Part shown: positions 17,759 through 22,407 of the stretch, piece by piece
Layout: each line of letters opens with the position of its first letter
How positions within the stretch are numbered: the first letter of the stretch is position 1
DNA from: Candidatus Rokuibacteriota bacterium
Lineage (GTDB): Bacteria > Methylomirabilota > Methylomirabilia > Rokubacteriales > JACPHL01
Reading direction: 5' to 3'
Length of the DNA stretch: 22,407 nt
NCBI GenBank assembly: GCA_016188625.1
Contig: JACPHL010000268.1
Coordinates: 1-22,407 of the forward strand
Notes under the pieces: model-generated
Told to the model about the DNA's origin: nothing
Database searches by the model: none
Seen by the model: the letters and a program-made list of their open reading frames with translations, nothing else
Position numbers and translations under genes: made by a program

Positions 17759-18085
17759 ATGGCCGTGAACGTCACCGAGAGCGCGATCAAGCAGGTCAAG
17801 CAGCTCATCGAGAGCCAGCACCTCGAGAACGTCTACCTTCGGATGGGCGTCCGAGGGGGCGGGTGCTCCGGGCTCTCCTACAACCTCGAGTTCGACACCG
17901 AGGTGAGCCAGCACGACAAGGTCTTCGAGATCGACGGGATCAAGGTGGTGGTGGACCCCAAGAGCTACCTCTACCTGAACGAGACCACCCTCGATTACGT
18001 GACCCAGGGGCTCACCGGGGGCTTCACCTTCGTGAACCCCCAGGCCAAGTCGAGCTGCGGGTGTGGGAGCTCCTTCTCGGCCTGA
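17759..18085 (+). CDS. iscA: IscA, A-type Fe-S carrier
   Basis: A 108-residue A-type carrier with the three conserved cysteines C36 (RGGGCSGLSY), C100 and C102 (SSCGCGSSF), which bind Fe or transfer clusters to apo-targets. The start is the ATG behind AAGGAGGG, 22 bp after iscU. A 126-bp gap with terminator-like structure separates it from hscB, the longest gap in the operon. Confidence 0.96.
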   Translation: MAVNVTESAIKQVKQLIESQHLENVYLRMGVRGGGCSGLSYNLEFDTEVSQHDKVFEIDGIKVVVDPKSYLYLNETTLDYVTQGLTGGFTFVNPQAKSSCGCGSSFSA

Positions 18086-18136
18086 GCCGGGCGCGCCGTC
18101 GGGGCGCCCCTGTCCAGCGGTGAGGAGATCGCGCGT

Positions 18137-18206
18137 GAGGCCCGGGTGAGGGTCGCTGCTCGGGGTGAACGTCCCACGGGCCTCCCAGCGAGGCCCATTT
18201 CTTTTT
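18137..18206 (+). terminator. Intrinsic terminator with a competing stem (attenuator-like) between iscA and hscB
   Basis: GGGCCTC (18178-18184) pairs with GAGGCCC (18190-18196) over a 5-nt loop and is followed by ATTTCTTTTT (18197-18206), a good intrinsic terminator in GC-rich DNA. An identical GAGGCCC lies upstream at 18137-18143. With the next G it can instead pair with CGGGCCTC (18177-18184), giving 8 bp that would block the terminator. This is the geometry of attenuation. It lies 6 nt before the favoured hscB ATG. Whether it is regulated is not shown. Confidence 0.55.
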
Positions 18207-18211
18207 CGGCC

Positions 18212-18865
18212 ATGAGGTGTTGGAACTGTCACGAGTCCGCCCCGGCGGGTGATCGCTGCCCGGCGTGCGGCCGGCTCCAGCCCTTCGAGGAGGGGGGGGA
18301 TCACTGGAGCCGCCTGGGCCTGCCGCGGCGGCTCTCCCTGGGCGGCGAGGAGCTGGAGGCCCGGTTCCACGCCCTCAACCGGAGGTTTCACCCCGACTAC
18401 TATCAGCGGCGCTCCGAGCGGGAGCAGGCGATCAGCCTGGAGAACTCGGCGGCGGTCAACGTCGCCTACCGGACCCTCCGGGATCCCATCGCCCGGGTGG
18501 AATACCTGCTCGGGCTCATGGGGATGCCCCTCGAGGGAGGGCAGGGGCAGCCCCCGGCCGAGCTCTTCGAGGAGATCATGGAGCTGCAGGAGCGCTTGCA
18601 GGAGTACCGGGAGGTCCGGGGGGACGGGGCCAAGCTGGAGCGGCGCCTCGCCGCGGATCGGGCCGATCTGGGGGCCCGGAAGGCCGAGGTGGAGAGCCGG
18701 CTCTTCGGCCTCTACCCCCGCTGGGACGAGCTGGCCGAGCGGGACGGGGAGGCGAGCCGCGGGCTCCTGGGGGAGATGCGGACGCTCCTGGCGACGCGCG
18801 CCTATCTGCGGACGATCCTGAGGGACCTCGACGAGGTTCTCGGCACGGCGGAAAGGACCGAGTGA
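18212..18865 (+). CDS. hscB: HscB J-domain co-chaperone with N-terminal zinc-ribbon-like motif
   Basis: Delivers IscU to HscA and stimulates its ATPase. The 217-residue product has a J-domain with HPD at 60-62 (RRFHPDYYQ), then the HscB-specific helical IscU-binding domain (AELFEEIMELQERLQEYRE onward). Ahead of the J-domain is a tetracysteine module C3-x2-C6, C16-x2-C19, like that of eukaryotic HSC20 and absent from E. coli HscB. The ATG at 18212 is preferred because it begins exactly at this module. A GTG at 18146 is in frame but would add 22 residues through the terminator-like region. No clear ribosome site precedes the ATG, so the start is not certain. Its TGA abuts the hscA ATG. Confidence 0.9.
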   Translation: MRCWNCHESAPAGDRCPACGRLQPFEEGGDHWSRLGLPRRLSLGGEELEARFHALNRRFHPDYYQRRSEREQAISLENSAAVNVAYRTLRDPIARVEYLLGLMGMPLEGGQGQPPAELFEEIMELQERLQEYREVRGDGAKLERRLAADRADLGARKAEVESRLFGLYPRWDELAERDGEASRGLLGEMRTLLATRAYLRTILRDLDEVLGTAERTE

Positions 18866-20701
18866 ATGGCGGATCTGGTCATCGGCATCGATCTGGGGAC
18901 CACCAACAGCCTGGTGGCGTACATGGACGGGGATCTCCCGCGGGTCATCCCCGACCGGGAGGGGCGCGCCCTGCTCCCGTCGGTGGTGACCTTCGGGCCG
19001 GACGCGCCCGTGGTGGGGGAGGGCGCCAAGCGCCAGCTCATCCGGCAGGCGGACCGGACCGTCTACTCGATCAAGCGCTTCATGGGGAAGGGCTTCGAGG
19101 ACGTCCGGGAAGAGCTCCGGTACTTCCCCTTCCGCGTCAGCCCCAGCCAGGAGGTGGTCCGGATCCGGATCGGGGAGCGCGAGCTGACGCCCCCGGAGAT
19201 CTCGGCCCTCATCCTCCGGGAGCTCAAGCAGTGGGCGAAGGCGCACCTGGGCCGGGAGGTCGAGAAGGCGGTCATCACGGTCCCGGCCTACTTCAACGAC
19301 AGTCAGCGCCAGGCCACCAAGGACGCCGGCCGGCTCGCCGGGCTCGAGGTCATGCGGATCGTCAACGAGCCCACGGCCGCCTGCCTGGCCTACGGCCTCC
19401 AGCGGAAGAAGGAGGGGATCATCGCGGTCTACGATCTGGGGGGCGGGACCTTCGACATCTCGATCCTCAAGGTCAAGGAGGGGATCTTCGAGGTCCTGGC
19501 GACCAACGGGAACACCCATCTCGGCGGGGACGACTTCGACCGGGAGCTGGTCGACCTCATCCTCCGGGAGGTCCGGGAGCGCCACGGGGCCGACCTCGCC
19601 GCCGACCCCGAGGCGATGCAGGAGATCCGCCTGGGGGCGGAGGCCGCCCGGGTGCGGCTCTCGGCCGAGGAGTGGACGGTCCTGACCATCCCCTTCCCCC
19701 AGCACGGGTTCACCTTCCGCCGGGAGATCGGCCGGGCCGAGCTGGAACGGCTGCTCGAGAGGCTGGTCCAGGAGACCCTGGAGCCTTGCCGGCTGGCCCT
19801 GGCCGACGCGGGCCTCGAGGCCTCCCAGCTCGACGAGGTGCTGCTGGTGGGCGGCGCGACCCGGACGCCCCTGGTCCGGCGGCGGGTCCAGGAGCTCTTC
19901 GGCCGGGTCCCCCACAGCGAGCTCAACCCGGACGAGGTCGTCGCCCTGGGGGCCGCGGTCCAGGCCCACATCCTGGCGGGGGGCATCACCCACATGCTCC
20001 TCCTCGACGTGACCCCGCTCTCGCTGGGGATCGAGACCCTGGGGGGCGTGATGAGCGTGATCATCCCCCGCAACACCACGGTCCCGACCTCGGCCAAGGA
20101 GCAGTTCACGACCTCGGTGGACGGCCAGACGGTCGTGGACTTCCACGTCCTCCAGGGGGAGCGGGAGCTGGCCAAGGACAACCGGAGCCTCGCCCGCTTC
20201 GAGCTCCGAGGGATCCCACCCATGCCGGCGGGGATCCCGCGGCTCGAGGTGACCTTCCTGATCGACGCCAACGGGATTCTCCAGGTCTCCGCGCGGGAGC
20301 TCCGGAGCGGGACGGCCGCCTCGGTGGAGGTCAAGCCCTCCTACGGGCTGACCGACGAGGAGGTGGAGCGGATGCTCCAGGAGTCCTACGAGCACGCCGA
20401 GGCCGACGTCCGCGCCCGCCTGCTGATCGAGACGCGGAACGAGGCCGACACGGTCCTGCGGGCGACCGAGAAGGCGCTCGGCCAGGGGGCGGGGCTGATC
20501 GGCCCCGAGGAGGCGGACCGGATCCGGGAGGCCCTCGAGGCCCTCCGGGCCGTCCGGGACGGGGAGGACCTGGACCTGCTGCGGGAGCGGCTGGACCGGC
20601 TCAACCAGGCGACCCTCCACCTCGCCGAGGTGCTGATGGACAGCGTCCTCCGGGAGGCGCTCCGGCATCGGCGGGTGACGGAGACGCCGGAGAAGCGGTG
20701 A
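18866..20701 (+). CDS. hscA: HscA, specialised Hsp70 of the ISC system
   Basis: The ATP-driven chaperone that binds the LPPVK motif of IscU and promotes cluster transfer. The 611-residue protein has the Hsp70 ATPase domain: [12 protein letters not shown] at 7-18, [49 protein letters not shown]. It then has the linker [17 protein letters not shown], a substrate-binding beta domain and a short helical lid. It lacks the long acidic DnaK tail, and its length and place between hscB and fdx identify it as HscA rather than DnaK. Confidence 0.95.
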   Translation: MADLVIGIDLGTTNSLVAYMDGDLPRVIPDREGRALLPSVVTFGPDAPVVGEGAKRQLIRQADRTVYSIKRFMGKGFEDVREELRYFPFRVSPSQEVVRIRIGERELTPPEISALILRELKQWAKAHLGREVEKAVITVPAYFNDSQRQATKDAGRLAGLEVMRIVNEPTAACLAYGLQRKKEGIIAVYDLGGGTFDISILKVKEGIFEVLATNGNTHLGGDDFDRELVDLILREVRERHGADLAADPEAMQEIRLGAEAARVRLSAEEWTVLTIPFPQHGFTFRREIGRAELERLLERLVQETLEPCRLALADAGLEASQLDEVLLVGGATRTPLVRRRVQELFGRVPHSELNPDEVVALGAAVQAHILAGGITHMLLLDVTPLSLGIETLGGVMSVIIPRNTTVPTSAKEQFTTSVDGQTVVDFHVLQGERELAKDNRSLARFELRGIPPMPAGIPRLEVTFLIDANGILQVSARELRSGTAASVEVKPSYGLTDEEVERMLQESYEHAEADVRARLLIETRNEADTVLRATEKALGQGAGLIGPEEADRIREALEALRAVRDGEDLDLLRERLDRLNQATLHLAEVLMDSVLREALRHRRVTETPEKR

Positions 20702-20705
20702 GACG

Positions 20706-21029
20706 ATGGGCAAGGTACGGGTCACCTTTCTGCCCCTGAACAAGACCATCGAGGTGGACGAGAAGGACTACCCCTTCGGGGATCACGGTCTGCCGGGCTC
20801 CATCCTGGACATCGCCCTGGCCAACGGCATCGACCTCGAGCACAACTGCGGGGGGAACTGCGCCTGCACCACCTGCCACGTCATCGTCAAGGAGGGGATG
20901 GAGAGCCTCTCCCCCATGGAGGACGACGAGGAGGACCGGCTGGACATGGCCGAGGGGCTGACCCTCAGGTCCCGCCTCGGCTGCCAGGCCGTGGTGCGCG
21001 GCGACGTGGTGGTGGAGATCCCCGACTGA
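20706..21029 (+). CDS. fdx: ISC-type [2Fe-2S] ferredoxin
   Basis: Supplies electrons for cluster assembly. The 107-residue protein has the adrenodoxin-type ligand set C48-x5-C54-x2-C57 and C93, with an extra Cys52 in the HNCGGNCACTTCH segment, as in other ISC ferredoxins. The acidic stretch MEDDEEDRLDMAEG around 71-84 is the usual partner-docking helix. It follows hscA by four bases. Confidence 0.96.
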   Translation: MGKVRVTFLPLNKTIEVDEKDYPFGDHGLPGSILDIALANGIDLEHNCGGNCACTTCHVIVKEGMESLSPMEDDEEDRLDMAEGLTLRSRLGCQAVVRGDVVVEIPD

Positions 21030-21041
21030 GGGAGGCCTCGC

Positions 21042-21248
21042 ATGGAGCTGACCTGGAGGGACGCCGAGGAGATCGCCATCCGCCTGGCCGAGAGATTCCC
21101 GGAGACCGATCCGCTCTCGGTCCGGTTTGTGGATCTCCACCGGTGGGTGACCGAGCTGGAGGGGTTCTCGGACGACCCGAAGACCTCCACCGAGGGGCAC
21201 CTGGAGGCGATCCAGATGGCCTGGCTGGAGGAGTTCCGGAATAAGTGA
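21042..21248 (+). CDS. iscX: IscX (YfhJ-like) ISC accessory protein
   Basis: The 68-residue protein with TWRDAEEIAIRLAERFPETDPLSVRFVDLHRWV and the C-terminal EAIQMAWLEEF matches the small acidic winged-helix IscX family. IscX binds IscS and iron and modulates the rate of cluster formation. It is preceded by GGGAGG and ends the operon; its TGA is four bases from the stop of the convergent sulfur-relay operon, and no terminator lies between them. Confidence 0.94.
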   Translation: MELTWRDAEEIAIRLAERFPETDPLSVRFVDLHRWVTELEGFSDDPKTSTEGHLEAIQMAWLEEFRNK

Positions 21249-21252
21249 GGGC

Positions 21253-21504
21253 CTACCAGGCGACGACGGAATCGGCGGCGAAGATGAGCTCGAGGAGCCG
21301 GGCGTGGCTGATGGCAGGGTAGGGGGAGGCGGTCGCGCCGTCGTCCAGGCGGTAGATCTCGGCCTGGAGGGGGAGGGTCGTCCCCGCAGCCTCCTGCATG
21401 AGGACCACCGAGAGCCGGCAGTCGGGGTCCTGGGCCTGCCGGCTGAGGATCTCGAGCACCTGGCCGGAGGGCGGGGCCTTGAGCAGGTGGAGGAGATGCG
21501 GCAC
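21253..21504 (-). CDS. DsrH/TusB-like small sulfur-relay protein
   Basis: The 83-residue product starts at GTG 21504, six bases after the upstream gene's stop. MPHLLHLLKAPPSGQVLEIL and the closing SHARLLELIFAADSVVAW fit the DsrH/TusB fold, where the protein is the smallest subunit of a DsrEFH-type heterohexamer. A single Cys lies in DPDCRLSVVL. Assignment rests on size, gene order and fold pattern, not on strong sequence motifs. It is last in its operon and convergent with iscX. Confidence 0.6.
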   Translation of the reverse strand: MPHLLHLLKAPPSGQVLEILSRQAQDPDCRLSVVLMQEAAGTTLPLQAEIYRLDDGATASPYPAISHARLLELIFAADSVVAW

Positions 21505-21510
21505 TCGGCC

Positions 21511-21861
21511 CTAGAAGGCGAGGACGCGCTCGCTCCCCGCCACCAGCTCGGCGATCTCGGCGGCCGAGACGGGAACGACCTCGTGCCCCTCCGGGTTCCA
21601 GTCGTCGCCGGTGGGGACAGCCTCGCGCGCGGCATGGAAACGCTGGCCGAGCTTCTTGAGGGTGGCCAGGTGCCTGACGATGTCGTCCCCGTCCACGTAG
21701 TCGTCGGCGCCCGCGTCCAGGAGCTTAGCGCCCCTGCCGGTCAGCACGATCTCCACGGGGGTCTCGCCGGCCACGACCCCCAGGGCGATCCGGAGCGCCT
21801 CGTTGGCCTTGTGGGTTTCCCGGGGATCGGCGGAGATCAGGACCAGGACGCGGGAGGGCAC
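21511..21861 (-). CDS. DsrE-superfamily protein in the DsrF/TusC position
   Basis: A 116-residue protein beginning MPSRVLVLISADPRETHKANEALRIALGVV, the standard first strand-helix of DsrE/F proteins, followed by VEIVLTGRGAKLL and ending in ELVAGSERVLAF. It contains no cysteine, so it cannot itself carry a persulfide; TusC subunits are likewise thought structural. The GTG start lies just before the stop of the preceding gene (gap three bases), so co-transcription is clear. Confidence 0.68.
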   Translation of the reverse strand: MPSRVLVLISADPRETHKANEALRIALGVVAGETPVEIVLTGRGAKLLDAGADDYVDGDDIVRHLATLKKLGQRFHAAREAVPTGDDWNPEGHEVVPVSAAEIAELVAGSERVLAF

Positions 21862-21864
21862 GGG

Positions 21865-22182
21865 CTAGTTGAGGGCGACGAAGCGCTCGCAGCCGTTGAG
21901 AAGGTCGGTGAGGACGACCAGCCCGCAGTAGGCGGCCTTGTCCGTGATGGGGAGCCCCCGCCGCTGGCAGCCGTACGCGCAGACGAAGAGCTTGGCCCCC
22001 TCCCGTCCGAGCTCGAGGACCCGGTCGTCGTCGATCGCCCGGACCCCGTCGTCGATCAGGTAGAGGTAGAGATCCACCCCCGAGGCCAGGGCCTCGCGCG
22101 AGAGGGCGAGGCAGGTCTCGAGGTTGGGGTGCTCGGGGTGGGTGGAAAGCAGGAGGCCGAGCTTTTTGCCCTTGAGATTCAT
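21865..22182 (-). CDS. DsrE/TusD-like persulfide-carrying protein
   Basis: The first gene of the three-gene operon. The 105-residue product starts MNLKGKKLGLLLSTHPEHPN and has the motif FVCAYGCQRRGLP. Cys68 aligns with the active cysteine of DsrE/TusD (C-x5-R-R-G), and an extra Cys72 makes a C-x3-C pair; C86 and C98 are also present. It probably accepts persulfide sulfur. The partners TusA, TusE and MnmA are not in the window, so tRNA thiolation versus another sulfur route is undecided. Proximity to IscS offers a possible sulfur source. Confidence 0.75.
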   Translation of the reverse strand: MNLKGKKLGLLLSTHPEHPNLETCLALSREALASGVDLYLYLIDDGVRAIDDDRVLELGREGAKLFVCAYGCQRRGLPITDKAAYCGLVVLTDLLNGCERFVALN

Positions 22183-22200
22183 GGCGACCTCGTGGAAACT

Positions 22201-22229
22201 ACGGTAACATCTGGCCTCCCCGATGTCAA
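22201..22229 (-). promoter_or_regulatory. Sigma-70-like promoter of the DsrE/F/H-like operon
   Basis: On the minus strand, TTGACA (22229-22224) and TACCGT (22206-22201) are 17 bp apart. Transcription would start near 22194, giving a leader of about 12 nt with GAGG before the ATG at 22182. Confidence 0.7.
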
Positions 22230-22280
22230 ACGCGCCGAGGCCCCTGGCGCCTCCCGGCGCGCACCCGGGGAGCCGGTGAC

Positions 22281-22407
22281 GTGAGCGACGCCGACCGCCG
22301 CTTCCACGAGTCCTGGCTCGGCATGGTCCAGCCCGTGGCCGGGCTCACGGTGTCGATCCCGGTCCTCGTGGACGCGGGCGCGATGGTCCGCCACCCGCCC
22401 TCGTTCC
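22281..22407 (+). CDS. 5' end of an unidentified gene (runs off the window)
   Basis: GTG at 22281 behind GGGGAG opens a frame that continues to the window edge without a stop: SDADRRFHESWLGMVQP, then VAGLTVSIPVLVDAGAM. Only 42 residues are visible. The amino acid composition looks like real protein, but I do not recognise the family. It is divergent from the sulfur-relay operon across a 98-bp gap that holds the promoter at 22201-22229. Confidence 0.5.
   Translation, partial: MSDADRRFHESWLGMVQPVAGLTVSIPVLVDAGAMVRHPPSF

Noticed and set aside
18146-18211. Upstream GTG start for hscB adding 22 residues
   Set aside because: The extension would be translated through the terminator-like hairpin and T run and has no family support. 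The protein pattern begins at the tetracysteine module at 18212, although neither start has a strong ribosome site.
22231-22262. Imperfect inverted repeat between the sulfur-relay promoter and the last gene
   Set aside because: The stem needs a two-base bulge and a long loop, and GC-rich DNA makes such structures common; no T run follows.

Overview
The window is very GC-rich bacterial DNA (about 70% by eye) with tightly packed genes, many GTG starts, and stop/start overlaps. It carries a complete proteobacterial-type ISC iron-sulfur operon, a MoxR/vWA ('Bat-like') operon, an NAD(P)-type glutamate dehydrogenase and a GalT-like gene. High GC, hairpin-rich intergenic DNA and a Cys-Pro repeat tail would fit an uncultivated high-GC lineage such as Rokubacteria/Methylomirabilota. 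That assignment is an inference, not shown by the sequence.

Layout. At 1-74 is the 3' end of a gene encoding a Cys-Pro-Lys repeat tail, followed by an intrinsic terminator (119-153). A secreted DUF302 protein (226-702) and a formylglycine-generating-enzyme-fold protein (709-1527) follow. Next come a GT4 glycosyltransferase (1589-2662) and a VOC metalloenzyme (2659-3132), translationally overlapped. After a non-coding leader (3133-3467), the MoxR operon runs from 3468 to 12584: MoxR ATPase, a membrane protein, a DUF58 protein, a 1451-residue protein with three vWA domains, and a TolB/CsgG-like TPR protein.

Between 12585 and 13265 lie two items that standard gene finding would probably miss. 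One is a 188-bp hairpin-rich element with 15-bp terminal inverted repeats (12587-12774). The other is a minus-strand heavy-metal-associated (HMA) domain gene (13078-12773) with an in-frame TGA exactly where the second Cys of the CxxC metal motif belongs. A SECIS-like hairpin lies 23 nt after that TGA, so this is a strong selenoprotein candidate (CxxU). galT-like (13266-14261) and gdhA (15520-14270, minus) converge.

The ISC cluster iscR-iscS-iscU-iscA-hscB-hscA-fdx-iscX (15645-21248) makes and delivers Fe-S clusters. IscS strips sulfur from cysteine, IscU scaffolds the cluster, HscB/HscA release it, Fdx supplies electrons, and IscA and IscX are accessory. IscR probably represses from a type-1-like operator at the transcription start. 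A terminator with a competing alternative stem sits just before hscB and may set the ratio of iscRSUA to hscBA-fdx-iscX transcripts. Converging on iscX is a three-gene DsrE/F/H (TusDCB-like) sulfur-relay operon (22182-21253, minus) with its own promoter. IscS-derived persulfide could feed this relay, but that link is inferred from position. The window ends inside a divergent unidentified gene (22281 onward).
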